64,000 bases of DNA from Rhizobium sp. BT04 (GCF_030053135.1 NZ_CP125651.1:1-64000), one strand, 5' to 3'. Positions 36,984 through 46,947 are shown, counted from the stretch's first letter. Numbers and translations are program-made. The notes: generated by a model from the sequence alone, not told the origin.

Positions 36984-37814
36984 ATGAAACGGATCGCTGT
37001 GACGGGTGCTGCCGGACGTGTGGGAACGCTGCTGCGACCCCTCCTTCGCGCGCATGGCGAGCACATCAGGCTGATCGATCTGCAGGAGCCTGCCGGGCTT
37101 AGCGAAAACGAGACGTTCGCAAGGGCCGACCTTACAAAACTCGACGAAGCAACGGTTGCGCTGAAGGATATCGACGGCGTCGTTCATCTCGCTGGTATCG
37201 CAAGCGGCATCGACATGAACGCCATTCTGCACGCAAATGTGCTTGGAACCTACAATCTCTACGAAGCCGCACGGACCAACAGGGTCCAGCGAGTCGTCTA
37301 TGCATCGAGCAACCATGCGACCGGCTTTTATCCGCGTGGCGAAATCATATCGCCGCTCGATCCCATGCGCCCTGATAGCCCGTATGGACTTTCCAAATGC
37401 TGGGGAGAACTGGTGGCGGGGCTTTACTACGACACGGCGGGCATTCGCTCCCTTTCCATCCGCATCGGCAATGCCGGCACCTATCCCAACAGCGAGCGAT
37501 CGATCGCGATCTGGATCAGCGCCCGCGATCTGGCGCAATTGGTGCGGATCGGGCTGACCCACCCGTTGATTGCCGCGACGGTCGTCTATGGCGTTTCCGA
37601 TACCGACGAGAAATGGTGGGACAACGATCTGGCGACAAGGCTCGGCTACCGGCCGCAGGACCGGCCGCGCGACCACGCCCGGATCGAACAGGGATCCGAA
37701 GGACCGGTTGCGCTGGCGTTCCAGGGTGGCGGATTCTGCGAGATCAATCATGACGGCAAGATCCGTATGCGTAACGCCGAAGGTTTGGCCCAGAGCCGGG
37801 AGGCGGCCGAATGA
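36984..37814 (+). CDS. NAD-dependent epimerase/dehydratase, uronate dehydrogenase-like
   Basis: 276-residue extended-type SDR. It has the NAD motif VTGAAGRVGTLLRPLL, then GVVHLAGIASG, the active-site RVVYASSNHATGFYP, Y-x3-K in SPYGLSKCWGE and WWDNDLATRLGYRP. These match the Agrobacterium uronate dehydrogenase pattern (FASSNHTIGYYP, GVSKCFGE, WWDN, LGWKP, from memory). That enzyme oxidises galacturonate or glucuronate to the aldarolactone. The ATG at 36984 has GGAGG 7 bases upstream. The downstream lactonase gene overlaps by 4 bases, which fits the product being a lactone. Confidence 0.88.
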   Translation: MKRIAVTGAAGRVGTLLRPLLRAHGEHIRLIDLQEPAGLSENETFARADLTKLDEATVALKDIDGVVHLAGIASGIDMNAILHANVLGTYNLYEAARTNRVQRVVYASSNHATGFYPRGEIISPLDPMRPDSPYGLSKCWGELVAGLYYDTAGIRSLSIRIGNAGTYPNSERSIAIWISARDLAQLVRIGLTHPLIAATVVYGVSDTDEKWWDNDLATRLGYRPQDRPRDHARIEQGSEGPVALAFQGGGFCEINHDGKIRMRNAEGLAQSREAAE

Positions 37815-38686
37815 CGGCGCCCCGGATCATCCGCCCGGAAATCCGTTCCGTGATCCAGCAACCGCTGACGGTCGGTGAATCGCCGGTATGGGACGATGAG
37901 ACCGGCACCCTGTGGCTGGTCGATATTCTGGCGCCGGCGCTCGTGCGGCTTTCGGCCTCAGGACAGATCGATCGTTTCGACATGCCGGCCGCAATCGGCA
38001 GTCTCGGGCTTTGCCGCGATCGCAGGATCGTCGTGGGCCTCCAGACAGGCGTCCATCTCTTCCATCCCGTCTCCGGCGATATCGAATTTTTGTGCGATCC
38101 GGTCGGGCGCGATTTCAACGGCCGCCTCAACGACGGAAAGGTCGGCCCCGACGGACACTTCTGGATCGGCTCGATCAGCGAAGCCAAGCCGCAGATCGAT
38201 GAGGCCGCACTTTACCGCGTGGGGGCCGATGGCAGCACGCGGATCGTTGCAACAGGACTGACGAGCTCCAACGGCCTTGCCTGGTCGCCGGACGGCCGGC
38301 GGATGTATCACTCCGACAGCCGGCAATGTTTCCTGCAGGCATTCGACTTTGATCCCGATACGGGCGACTTAGGCGACGGACGCCGGCTTCGCAGCTTCAC
38401 CGAAGACGACGGGCGGCCGGACGGCGCGGCCATCGATCGTGACGGCTTTTACTGGAGCGCCGGCGTTTCCGCCGGTCGCCTCAACCGCATATCGCGTGAG
38501 GGGGAAATCGTCGAGATCTACATTCTGCCGGTCGCAGCACCGACGATGCCGTGTTTCGGAGGGCCGGATCTCAGGACCCTCTTCGTCACCAGCCTGTCGA
38601 CGGACCGCACCGGACGTTTCGAAGCAGGCACGGTCATCGCTTTCGATGTGGATGCGGGGGGCCTGCCACCCTTCCGCTTCGGATGA
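37811..38686 (+). CDS. SMP-30/gluconolactonase-type sugar lactonase
   Basis: 291-residue six-bladed beta-propeller of the SMP-30 family. Metal-binding residues appear in TVGESPVWDDE (Glu near 23), NDGKVGPDGHFWIGS, TSSNGLAWSPDGRRMYHSDS and DGRPDGAAIDRDGFYWSAG. It should hydrolyse the lactone made by the dehydrogenase encoded just upstream to the linear aldarate. The ATG overlaps the stop of that gene. Confidence 0.9.
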   Translation: MTAPRIIRPEIRSVIQQPLTVGESPVWDDETGTLWLVDILAPALVRLSASGQIDRFDMPAAIGSLGLCRDRRIVVGLQTGVHLFHPVSGDIEFLCDPVGRDFNGRLNDGKVGPDGHFWIGSISEAKPQIDEAALYRVGADGSTRIVATGLTSSNGLAWSPDGRRMYHSDSRQCFLQAFDFDPDTGDLGDGRRLRSFTEDDGRPDGAAIDRDGFYWSAGVSAGRLNRISREGEIVEIYILPVAAPTMPCFGGPDLRTLFVTSLSTDRTGRFEAGTVIAFDVDAGGLPPFRFG

Positions 38687-38720
38687 CGATCATTTTGATG
38701 GAAGCTAACGGGGAAGAAAA

Positions 38721-39674
38721 ATGAGCATCGCGATCATGCGCAAGGCGCTCACGGGCGTGTCGGGCGTTCCCGTCACGGCCTATGACGGTAAAGGCGAAGT
38801 CGAACCGCGGATAACCGCCAAGGTCTATGCGCGGACGGCGGCGGCGGGCATTCACAACATTGTCGCTGCCGGCAATACCGGCGAGTTCTATGCGCTGACG
38901 CCGCAGGAGATTCGGATCGTCCACGAAGCGGCGGTGTCAGGCGTTGATGGCCGGGCGCCGGTGACGGCGGCGATCGGCCGGTCGCTGCACGAGGCGATCG
39001 GCATGGCCAAGGATGCAGCCGCGATCGGCGCATCGGCCGTCATGTCGCATCAGCCTGTCGATCCTTTCGCAGCACCTTCGGCCCAGATCGACTATTTCTG
39101 CAATCTTGCCGATGCTTCCACCCTGCCGCTGGTCGCCTATGTCAGGGCCGAGGGCTTCACCGTCGCCGAAATCGTCCGCCTCGCAAATCACGGGAATATC
39201 GCCGGCATCAAGTTTGCGACGACCGATCTGATGCTGCTGTCACGAGCGATCCCGGCAGCCGATCCGGCCGGTGCGCTGTTCGTCTGCGGCCTGGCGGAGA
39301 GCTGGGCGCCGACATTTACCGCTGCCGGCGCGCGCGGCTTCACGTCAGGCCTCGTCAATGTGGCGCCTCAGCTTTCACTCGCCGTTCACGCTGCGCTCGA
39401 AAAAGGTGATTTCGCCACGGCACGGGCAATCGTCAACCGGCTCGAACCATTCGAGCGGATGCGGACCAAATTCCGCAACGGCGCCAATGTGACCGTCGTC
39501 AAGGAGGCCGTCACCTATTCCGGCCTCGATGTCGGTCCCGTGCGCGTGCCGGGATTGCCGCTGCTCGACCAGCATGATCGCGAAGAACTTCATCGACTGC
39601 TTCGAGGTTGGGAGGCCGAGGGCAGCATTCAAACTGATCCGGACCGGCAGCAGTCTGCCAAGGCGACCGGCTGA
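38721..39674 (+). CDS. DHDPS-family dehydratase/aldolase
   Basis: 317-residue TIM-barrel Schiff-base enzyme. It has NIVAAGNTGEFYALTP (GNTGE loop), LPLVAYVRAEG in place of the usual YN-x-P, and the Schiff-base Lys in IAGIKFATTDL. The Y-V-R form is closer to the YNR of 5-keto-4-deoxyglucarate dehydratase than to the YNVP of DHDPS. In its context after uronate dehydrogenase and lactonase, a keto-deoxy-aldarate dehydratase role (to alpha-ketoglutarate semialdehyde) is the best guess. A semialdehyde dehydrogenase gene is not in the window. Confidence 0.88.
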   Translation: MSIAIMRKALTGVSGVPVTAYDGKGEVEPRITAKVYARTAAAGIHNIVAAGNTGEFYALTPQEIRIVHEAAVSGVDGRAPVTAAIGRSLHEAIGMAKDAAAIGASAVMSHQPVDPFAAPSAQIDYFCNLADASTLPLVAYVRAEGFTVAEIVRLANHGNIAGIKFATTDLMLLSRAIPAADPAGALFVCGLAESWAPTFTAAGARGFTSGLVNVAPQLSLAVHAALEKGDFATARAIVNRLEPFERMRTKFRNGANVTVVKEAVTYSGLDVGPVRVPGLPLLDQHDREELHRLLRGWEAEGSIQTDPDRQQSAKATG

Positions 39675-39718
39675 GTTCGACACTATTTCCGCAAACAACA
39701 GGATTGGGAGGTCTAGAG

Positions 39719-41305
39719 ATGCTGAAACAGCTACTGACAACGATCGCAATTACCGGCGCCCTGATGACGACGCAGCCTGCCTGGGCGGCATCGCCGCCCA
39801 ATATGCTGGTGATCGGCACCAATCTCACCGGCATCCGGACGCTCGATCCGGCCCAGAACAATGCCCGCACGGTCTCCGAGCTGATCTCGAACCTCTACGA
39901 CAACCTCGTGCAATTGGCGCCGGATGACTTGAAGACGCTGAAACCGATGCTGGCGACGCAATGGAGCGTCTCGGACGACGGCAAGATCATCACACTGACC
40001 TTGCGCGACGACGCCGTCTTCCAGAGCGGCAACAAGGTGACGGCCGAGGATGCGGCCTGGTCGATCCAGCGCGTCATCAAGATGGGCCAGGTAGGCTCCA
40101 CCGATGTCGCGCTCTGGGGCTTCACATCGGACAATGTCGAAAAACTCGTCCGGGCAAAGGACGAACATACGCTCGAGATCGAGCTGCCTCAGACCGTGAA
40201 CACCGACCTGGTGCTCTATTCGCTGGCCGGCTCGTCGCTCGGCATCGTCGACAAGAAGACGGTGCTGTCGCATGAGGCGAACGGTGATTTCGGCGGCGCC
40301 TGGCTTTCCGCCAATTCCGCCGGCAGCGGCCCTTTCAGCCTGGCGCAATGGCGGCCGAACGACGTCGCGATCTTCAATGCGCAACCGAAATATTGGGGCG
40401 GCAAACCCGCCATGGCTCGCGTCGTTGCCCGCCACATCCCCGAATCCGGCAATCTCCGGCTGCAGCTTGAAGCAGGCGACGTCGATGTCGGCCAGTACGT
40501 GGCAAGCGGCGATCTCGATGCGCTCGCCACCAACAAGGATATGGTGATCGAGAACGTACCGGGTCTCGGCTTCTACTATATCGCCCTCAACCAGAAAGAC
40601 CCGGACCTGCAGAAGCCGAAGGTCCGCGAGGCCTTCCAGCACGCCTTCGACTGGAAGGCGATCTCCGGCAACATCATGCGTTATACGGGCTTTCCCTGGC
40701 AGTCGATGATCCCGCGCGGCATGATCGGCGCTCCGGAGCAGGCAGGCGTCCGCTATGATTACGATCCCGCCAAAGCCAAGCAGCTGCTGGCGGAGGCCGG
40801 ATATCCCAACGGCTTGAAGAAGGTGCTCAATCCCTCGGGGGCCGCGACCTTGCCTTTCGCCGAAGCGCTGCAGGCGAGCGCGCGGACCGCCGGCCTCGAT
40901 CTCGATCTCGTGCCCGGCGAATTCACCCCCGCATTCCGCGAGCGCAAATTCGAAGTGCTGCTCGGCAATTCCGGCGCCCGTCTGCCCGATCCTTTCGCCG
41001 TCGCCACGCAATATGCCTTCAACCCCGACAATAGCGACGAGGCGCGCCTCGGCAGCTATTATCTCTGGCGCACGGGCATGAAGGTGGACGACCTCAATAC
41101 GCTCATCGATCAATCGATGAAGGAGCGCGATACGGCCAAGCGCACGGACATTTTCAAGAAGATGGACGGGATCTACGCCGGCATGGCCGCCCCGCTCGTC
41201 ATCTTCTTCCAGCGAACCGACCCCTATGTCATGCGCGCCAACGTCAAGAATTATCACGGGCATACGACCTGGTCGACGCGCTGGCATGACGTGACGAAGG
41301 AGTAG
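39719..41305 (+). CDS. Family 5 extracellular solute-binding protein
   Basis: About 528 residues with a Sec signal (LLTTIAITGALMTTQPAWA, cleavage ~24). The mature domain has the family features: TRTLDPAQNN-type start, QWSVSDDGKIITLTLRDDAV, FQSGNKVTAEDAAWSIQRVI. GGGAGG precedes the ATG. It serves the permeases and ATPases encoded directly downstream. It is smaller than, and only distantly like, the binding protein at 34005, so the two systems probably import different ligands. Confidence 0.92.
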   Translation: MLKQLLTTIAITGALMTTQPAWAASPPNMLVIGTNLTGIRTLDPAQNNARTVSELISNLYDNLVQLAPDDLKTLKPMLATQWSVSDDGKIITLTLRDDAVFQSGNKVTAEDAAWSIQRVIKMGQVGSTDVALWGFTSDNVEKLVRAKDEHTLEIELPQTVNTDLVLYSLAGSSLGIVDKKTVLSHEANGDFGGAWLSANSAGSGPFSLAQWRPNDVAIFNAQPKYWGGKPAMARVVARHIPESGNLRLQLEAGDVDVGQYVASGDLDALATNKDMVIENVPGLGFYYIALNQKDPDLQKPKVREAFQHAFDWKAISGNIMRYTGFPWQSMIPRGMIGAPEQAGVRYDYDPAKAKQLLAEAGYPNGLKKVLNPSGAATLPFAEALQASARTAGLDLDLVPGEFTPAFRERKFEVLLGNSGARLPDPFAVATQYAFNPDNSDEARLGSYYLWRTGMKVDDLNTLIDQSMKERDTAKRTDIFKKMDGIYAGMAAPLVIFFQRTDPYVMRANVKNYHGHTTWSTRWHDVTKE

Positions 41306-41310
41306 AGCGC

Positions 41311-42408
41311 GTGGCGAGCGCCGAGCTGACATCGAAGCAGGAGAGCAGCCGTCATTCTCAGGCGGGCGGGTTCGCTGAAGCGGCCCCGCATCCCTTGGTG
41401 GGCTTGCTGCGGCGCCTGGCGGGGCGCGTGGTGGCTGTCGTGACCACGCTGCTCGGCCTGCTCTTCCTGACCTTTTCGATGGGCCGCCTGCTGCCTGCCG
41501 ACCCGGTGCTTGCCATCACCGGGGCAGAGGTCAGCAAGGAGGTTTACGACCGCGTCTATCACGAGCTCGGGCTCGGAGAACCGATCTGGATGCAGTTCCT
41601 CGCCTATGTCGGGAAGATCGCCACCGGCGATCTCGGCATGTCGGCGACAACAGGCCAGCCGATCCTCACCGATCTGATGACGATCTTTCCCGCGACCATC
41701 GAGCTTGCCATCATCGCCATGATCATCGGCGCCGTTATCGGCATCCCCCTGGGCATCACGGCCGCGGTCAGGCGCGGAACGATCGTCGATCATATCGCCC
41801 GGATCGTTGCGCTTGCCGGGCATTCCATCCCGATCTTCTGGACCGGGCTGATGGCGCTCTTCGTCTTCTATGCGAAGCTGAAGCTGGTCGGCGCATCGGG
41901 CCGGATCGACGTCTTCTACGAGGGCCTTGTCACGCCGATGACCGGCTTTCTTCTGATCGACGCGGCACTGCAGCAGCAATGGGAGGTGTTTCACAATGCG
42001 CTCGGCCACATCATCCTGCCGGCAGCGATCCTCGGCTATTACTCCGTCGCCTATATTAGCCGCATGTCGCGCAGCTTCATGCTCGAACAGCTCAGCCAGG
42101 AATACATCATCACCGCGCGGGCAAAAGGGCTTGGCACCCGCAAGGTTGTCTGGCGCCACGCGTTCAGAAACATTCGCGTCCAGCTCCTGACGATCCTGGC
42201 GCTGACCTTCGGTGGGCTGCTTGAGGGCGCGGTGTTGATCGAGACGGTCTTCGGCTGGCCGGGGCTCGGCCAGTACCTCACCCGCGGGCTGCAGATGAAC
42301 GACATGAACGTCGTCATGGGGTCGGTGCTGACGATCGGCGCCGTCTTCCTGATCATCAACATCCTGTCGGACTTCCTCTATCGCATTCTTGACCCGAGAA
42401 CACGGTGA
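41311..42408 (+). CDS. ABC transporter permease (DppB type)
   Basis: 365-residue permease with an extended hydrophilic N-terminus (~35 residues) before the helix VVAVVTTLLGLLFLTFSMG. The EAA loop is EYIITARAKGLGTRKVVWRH and the C-terminus is MGSVLTIGAVFLIINILSDF. The GTG start lies five bases after the binding-protein stop. Confidence 0.92.
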   Translation: MASAELTSKQESSRHSQAGGFAEAAPHPLVGLLRRLAGRVVAVVTTLLGLLFLTFSMGRLLPADPVLAITGAEVSKEVYDRVYHELGLGEPIWMQFLAYVGKIATGDLGMSATTGQPILTDLMTIFPATIELAIIAMIIGAVIGIPLGITAAVRRGTIVDHIARIVALAGHSIPIFWTGLMALFVFYAKLKLVGASGRIDVFYEGLVTPMTGFLLIDAALQQQWEVFHNALGHIILPAAILGYYSVAYISRMSRSFMLEQLSQEYIITARAKGLGTRKVVWRHAFRNIRVQLLTILALTFGGLLEGAVLIETVFGWPGLGQYLTRGLQMNDMNVVMGSVLTIGAVFLIINILSDFLYRILDPRTR

Positions 42409-42412
42409 CGCC

Positions 42413-43348
42413 ATGACGATCTCCACCCAAGACGCAGACCGCGCCAACGCCGGCGGCTTTCGCAAATGGCTGCTGGCACCGGAGCCTCAGGGCTGGGTTC
42501 AGTCGTCAACGCAGCAGATCCATCAGGGCTGGCTGAAATTCAGCCTGCACCCGCTTGGCCTGGCCGGCCTCGTCATCATCGTGCTCCTGATCGTCGTGGC
42601 GCTGGCCGCCCCTCTGCTCACCGGCTACGATCCGATCGTGCAAGACATGGCCGGGCGGCTTGCGCCCCCCTCGGCAGCCCATCTTCTCGGCACCGACAAT
42701 TTCGGCCGCGACGTCTTTGCGCGGGTAATCTACGGCGCCCGTACGACGCTCTACATCATCATGCTCGTCACGATCATCGTCGCACCGCTCGGCCTGCTGA
42801 TCGGCACGTTCTCCGGCTATTTCGGCGGCATCGTCGATGAAATCCTCATGCGCATCACCGATATCTTCCTCTCCTTCCCCGGGCTGGTGCTGGCGCTGGG
42901 TTTTGCCGCAGCCCTCGGCCCTGGCATCACCAACGCAATCATCGCGATCTCGCTGACAGCCTGGCCGCCGATCGCCCGCCTGGCACGCGCCGAAACGCTC
43001 AGCCTGCGCAAGGCGGACTATATCGCCGCCGTGCGCCTGCAGGGCGCGACATCCATTGCGATCATTACCCGCCACATCCTGCCGATGTGCATTCCCTCGG
43101 TGATCGTCCGCGTCACCCTGAACATGGCCGGCATCATCATCACTGCCGCCGGCCTCGGCTTTCTCGGCCTCGGCGCACAGCCGCCCTGGCCGGAATGGGG
43201 CTCGATGGCCGCCAGCGGCCGCGAGTTCATGCTCGACAGTCCGTGGGTGATCGCCGCACCCGGCATTGCCATCGCACTGGTCAGCCTCGCCTTCAATCTC
43301 GTCGGCGATGCACTTCGCGACGTGCTCGACCCGAGAGGTTCGGAATGA
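42413..43348 (+). CDS. ABC transporter permease (DppC type)
   Basis: 311-residue DppC-type subunit. It has an N-terminal cytoplasmic stretch and helix (LAGLVIIVLLIVVALAAPLL), LLGTDNFGRDVFARVIYGAR, and an EAA loop DYIAAVRLQGATSIAIITRH. The ATG at 42413 follows the partner permease by four bases; a TTG reading from 42389 overlaps that gene. Its stop overlaps the next start. Confidence 0.92.
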   Translation: MTISTQDADRANAGGFRKWLLAPEPQGWVQSSTQQIHQGWLKFSLHPLGLAGLVIIVLLIVVALAAPLLTGYDPIVQDMAGRLAPPSAAHLLGTDNFGRDVFARVIYGARTTLYIIMLVTIIVAPLGLLIGTFSGYFGGIVDEILMRITDIFLSFPGLVLALGFAAALGPGITNAIIAISLTAWPPIARLARAETLSLRKADYIAAVRLQGATSIAIITRHILPMCIPSVIVRVTLNMAGIIITAAGLGFLGLGAQPPWPEWGSMAASGREFMLDSPWVIAAPGIAIALVSLAFNLVGDALRDVLDPRGSE

Positions 43349-44202
43349 CAGAGCCGCTGATCGATATCCGCAACCTCGAAATCGCCTATGGCGGCGGCGG
43401 CATGCGCGCAGTGCGCGGCGTGAGTTTCGCGCTCGGGCAGGAAAAACTCGGCATCGTCGGCGAATCCGGATCGGGCAAATCCACCGTCGGCCGCGCGATC
43501 ATGAAACTGCTGCCGCCGACCGCGATCGTCCGCGCCGAGCGCATGGCCTTTCGCGGCGTCGACCTCATCAAGGCAGACGAGAAGACAATGATGACCATCA
43601 GGGGGCGGCGGATCGGCCTGATCCTGCAGGACCCGAAATATTCGCTCAATCCGGTCATGCGGATCGGCGAACAGATTGCCGAGACCTACCGCTTCCATCA
43701 TCCAAAGGTGAGCAAGGCAAAAACCTATAGCCAAGCGCTCGACATGCTCGAAGCCGTCCAGATCCGCGATCTCGAGCGCGTGGCCCGCCTCTATCCGCAC
43801 GAGATATCGGGCGGCATGGGCCAGCGCGTGATGATCGCCATGATGCTGATTGCCGAACCCGAAGTGCTGATCGCCGACGAGCCGACCTCGGCGCTCGATG
43901 TCACGGTCAGGCTGGAGATTCTGGCTCTGCTCGATGAACTTGTTGCCCGCCGCAATCTCGGCCTGATCTTCATCAGTCACGACCTCAATCTCATCAGGAA
44001 TTTCTGCGACCGCGTCCTCATCATGTATGCCGGCCGCGTCGTGGAAGTGCTGGAGGCGCGCGATCTCGACAAGGCCAGACACCCTTATACGCAAGGGTTG
44101 CTGGCATCCCTGCCGACGATCGAGAATCCGCCTGCCCGGCTGCCGATCCTGAAGCGGGATGCCGCCTGGCTTGACGACCTCGCATTGGAGCCGCCGCGAT
44201 GA
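43345..44202 (+). CDS. ABC transporter ATPase (DppD type)
   Basis: 285 residues. Walker A is [15 protein letters not shown], the signature [15 protein letters not shown], and Walker [13 protein letters not shown], followed by the DppD-type C-terminal end ([17 protein letters not shown]). The start is the ATG at 43345 overlapping the permease stop (ATGA). It pairs with the ATPase that follows. Confidence 0.94.
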   Translation: MTEPLIDIRNLEIAYGGGGMRAVRGVSFALGQEKLGIVGESGSGKSTVGRAIMKLLPPTAIVRAERMAFRGVDLIKADEKTMMTIRGRRIGLILQDPKYSLNPVMRIGEQIAETYRFHHPKVSKAKTYSQALDMLEAVQIRDLERVARLYPHEISGGMGQRVMIAMMLIAEPEVLIADEPTSALDVTVRLEILALLDELVARRNLGLIFISHDLNLIRNFCDRVLIMYAGRVVEVLEARDLDKARHPYTQGLLASLPTIENPPARLPILKRDAAWLDDLALEPPR

Positions 44203-44942
44203 TCAGGATCGACAATCTCACCATTCGTTTCGCACACGGCCAAAGGCCTGTTGTCAGAAACGTCAACCTCGCCATCGAAAAGGGAACGGCGTTCGGCCTG
44301 GTCGGCGAGTCCGGCTGCGGAAAGTCCACGGTCCTCAGAGCTCTCTCCGGCCTCAACGCCAATTATGACGGCAGTATCGAACTGCAGGGCGAGACGCTGG
44401 ACCGGCAACGCAGCCGACCCTTCTTCCGCCGGGTGCAGATGGTGTTCCAGGACCCTTACGGATCACTCCACCCCCGCAAGACCATCCGTTCGCAGCTGAA
44501 GGAACCGCTGCGCAACCAGGGACTGGATACGAACTCCGTCGACATCAACGCGGTGCTGAGATCGGTCGGGCTCGATCCGGCGCTGAGCTACAGGTTTCCG
44601 CATCAGCTCTCCGGCGGACAGCGCCAGCGCGTCGCGATCGCCCGAGCCTTGATGCTCAACCCGGACATTCTGCTTTTGGACGAACCGACATCGGCGCTCG
44701 ATGTATCGGTGCAGGCCGAAATCCTAAATCTGCTGCAGGATCTGCGCACCGAGCGCGGCCTTACCTATCTGCTGGTCAGCCACGATCTCGCCGTCGTCTC
44801 CCATATGTGCAGCCGCGTCGCCATCATGGAAGCCGGCGAGATCGTCGAACAGGTCGATATCGAGGCGCTGCGCAGAGGTGCTGTCGAACATCCCTATTCG
44901 CAACGTCTGCTGCGCGCGAGCCGGATGTACGGAAGGGCGTAA
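44199..44942 (+). CDS. ABC transporter ATPase (DppF type)
   Basis: 247 residues. Walker A VGESGCGKSTVLRAL, Q-loop VQMVFQDPYGSLHPRKT, signature LSGGQRQRVAIARAL and Walker [12 protein letters not shown]. It overlaps the DppD-type gene by 4 bases. The C-terminus is short for DppF (no long cysteine-containing extension). Last gene of the plus-strand operon. Confidence 0.94.
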   Translation: MIRIDNLTIRFAHGQRPVVRNVNLAIEKGTAFGLVGESGCGKSTVLRALSGLNANYDGSIELQGETLDRQRSRPFFRRVQMVFQDPYGSLHPRKTIRSQLKEPLRNQGLDTNSVDINAVLRSVGLDPALSYRFPHQLSGGQRQRVAIARALMLNPDILLLDEPTSALDVSVQAEILNLLQDLRTERGLTYLLVSHDLAVVSHMCSRVAIMEAGEIVEQVDIEALRRGAVEHPYSQRLLRASRMYGRA

Positions 44943-44977
44943 CCGCCTCAGTATGTGAGATCCGACAGATCCCGGAG

Positions 44978-45823
44978 CTATGCACCCAAGTGGGTGTCGA
45001 TCGCAGAAATGATCTCGTCCCAGTCGTCGGGATGAATTTCGTGGCCGCCACCTGCAAGCCGGAGGAGCTTCGCGCCCTTGACGGTTCGTGCCAGCAGTTC
45101 GCCGTGCTCGACCGGATAAATCGGGTCGGCCGTTCCGTGTATGACAAGGAGCGGCACGACCAGTTCGGCCAATTTTCCTTTCAAGGTCTGGCCGCCCTTC
45201 AGCATGAAATGATTGGTGGCGCTGACGAAGTTTTTCGCCCGCCTGACGTCCCGTTCCACAAGGCTGCGCGCCCGCCGCTCGTCATAAGGGTGCCTCGAAC
45301 CGGCGATCATCCGCGTATCCCTGACGACAAAGTCGATCACCTGGGCATCGTCCGTCCAGTCGACGGTCTCGCCCGTCGCCGCGTGCTCCATGTACGCGTC
45401 GATAGTTTGCGGCAGAGCACTGATATCGATGCCCAACGGCGTGGTGGAAATCAGCGTCAGCGTCTGAACGCGCTCGGGATGCAAGAGGGCTGCGATCTGG
45501 GCGATCGTGCCGCCCAGCGACATTCCGATCAGATTGGCTCTGTCGATGCCGTAACCATCGAGTATCCCTATGGCGTCATTCGCCATGTCGTCCATTGTGT
45601 AGGGAGGCTCCCCCGGCGCATAGATCGTTGAACGGCCGGTGTCTCGATTGTCGTAGCGAATGACATAAAACCTGCGATCGGCAAGCTGTTGGCAGAACTC
45701 CTCCGGCCACCACAGCATCGACGCCATGGCGCCCATGATCAACAGGACCGGCTCATGCGCCGGGTTGCCAAATGCTTGCGTGGCGATCTCGACGTCGTCA
45801 AACTTGATAATGCGTTCACTCAT
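44978..45823 (-). CDS. Alpha/beta hydrolase
   Basis: 281-residue alpha/beta-hydrolase fold enzyme. The nucleophile elbow is GMSLGGTIAQ (Ser near 99), the acid is in VIHGTADPIYP, and the catalytic His is in GGGHEIHPDD near the C-terminus. The strand before the oxyanion loop reads FYVIRYDNRDTGRST, common in the aclacinomycin methylesterase-like group. It is convergent with the transporter operon and lies 29 bases beyond the membrane-protein gene on the same strand. Substrate unknown. Confidence 0.9.
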   Translation of the reverse strand: MSERIIKFDDVEIATQAFGNPAHEPVLLIMGAMASMLWWPEEFCQQLADRRFYVIRYDNRDTGRSTIYAPGEPPYTMDDMANDAIGILDGYGIDRANLIGMSLGGTIAQIAALLHPERVQTLTLISTTPLGIDISALPQTIDAYMEHAATGETVDWTDDAQVIDFVVRDTRMIAGSRHPYDERRARSLVERDVRRAKNFVSATNHFMLKGGQTLKGKLAELVVPLLVIHGTADPIYPVEHGELLARTVKGAKLLRLAGGGHEIHPDDWDEIISAIDTHLGA

Positions 45824-45852
45824 TTGGGGCGTCCTTTATTTGGCAGGCCCCT

Positions 45853-46947
45853 CTATTTCCAACTGGTGTAATCGGCCGCCACGCACCCAAACGGCGCACG
45901 ATCCTGACCAAACCGCTTCTTCAACTGCTCGCATCCCCACTCGTTTAACGGCGCGGGCATGAGATTGTTGATATCCATGCCAGGCGATTGGAATTGCGTC
46001 GGGGAGCTCGTCACGTACCAAAGCCAGAAGCCGACCACACCGACGAAGATAAGAAGCAACACACCGAAGAAAAGCTGCAGCCGCCTCCAGATCGATACCG
46101 TCCTTGCGGGTTCTTCGATCAACACCGGCCTGCTCTGATCGCCCTCTTGCTGATACCCCAGGGGTGCAAGAGCCGCGGTGCGTTCGGCATCGGTCAGCTC
46201 GACGCGCTGCAGACGATCGTCCAGAAGCACCGGCAGGGCCGTATTGCCGTGCCTGACGGCCAGTCCGATCGCCTTGCCATTGGCTTCGCCGACGATCAGC
46301 GGCTCCTGTCCGCTCTTCATGCGCGTGTAAGCCGATCGCCCCGTTTTGTCGGCGGCGATCTTGTCATTGTAGGTGATGGAAAGGACGCCGCGTTTGCGGT
46401 CGAATGCGCTAATCTCGACCGGGACGGGGATCAGCCTGGCAGGTCGGCGCAATTGGCCCTTGACCCGCCAAATGCGAACACCGAGAAAAATCGTCCCCAG
46501 GCTCGTGCCGCCAAGCAGGATCACAAACAGCGCGAGCGTGATGATCCTGTTCCAGAGCATGTCCAGACCCAGGCTCATCGTCGCGAGTTCCGGATGATCG
46601 GCCGAAATCACAAGATCGGTTTCGTAATCGCCGGTATGGAAATCGACGAACATGATCTCGACCTCGGTGTCGTAGTTTCGTCCGCGGTAGCTATAGACAA
46701 GGCGTGCCTCGCAATCGGTAAAGACGGCCTTGCGTGTCGTGCATCGGCCGTTTTGCACATCGCCATCTTCGAGCACCAAAGGGTTCTGGCTGATCTGGAA
46801 ATCGCGGATCACGCCCGGCGCTTCCCAGATGAAGAGAAAGACAGCCAATGCCAGGATAACGGGCGTTGCCCAGAAGTAAGCGTTCGGCGTGGAAATGACG
46901 TCGCGCGCCAATGAAAGCGGGCGGCTTGGGAGAACAAGCGAAGACAA
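45853..46947 (-). CDS. Conserved membrane protein of unknown function
   Basis: 364 residues with three predicted membrane helices: ~27-43 (YFWATPVILALAVFLFIW), ~135-160 (IITLALFVILLGGTSLGTIF) and ~300-322 (LFFGVLLLIFVGVVGFWLW). The loop between the first two carries paired Cys and short strands. The C-terminus again has two Cys (WGCEQLKKRFGQ, FGCVAAD). No domain recognised. The start is a TTG at 46947 with GAGGGG 9 bases upstream; no ATG fits. It may be co-transcribed with the hydrolase that follows. Confidence 0.75.
   Translation of the reverse strand: MSSLVLPSRPLSLARDVISTPNAYFWATPVILALAVFLFIWEAPGVIRDFQISQNPLVLEDGDVQNGRCTTRKAVFTDCEARLVYSYRGRNYDTEVEIMFVDFHTGDYETDLVISADHPELATMSLGLDMLWNRIITLALFVILLGGTSLGTIFLGVRIWRVKGQLRRPARLIPVPVEISAFDRKRGVLSITYNDKIAADKTGRSAYTRMKSGQEPLIVGEANGKAIGLAVRHGNTALPVLLDDRLQRVELTDAERTAALAPLGYQQEGDQSRPVLIEEPARTVSIWRRLQLFFGVLLLIFVGVVGFWLWYVTSSPTQFQSPGMDINNLMPAPLNEWGCEQLKKRFGQDRAPFGCVAADYTSWK

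Noticed and set aside
39731..41332. 533-residue minus-strand ORF under the second family 5 binding protein
   Set aside because: Same span as the real gene on the opposite strand, no motifs, caused by codon bias.
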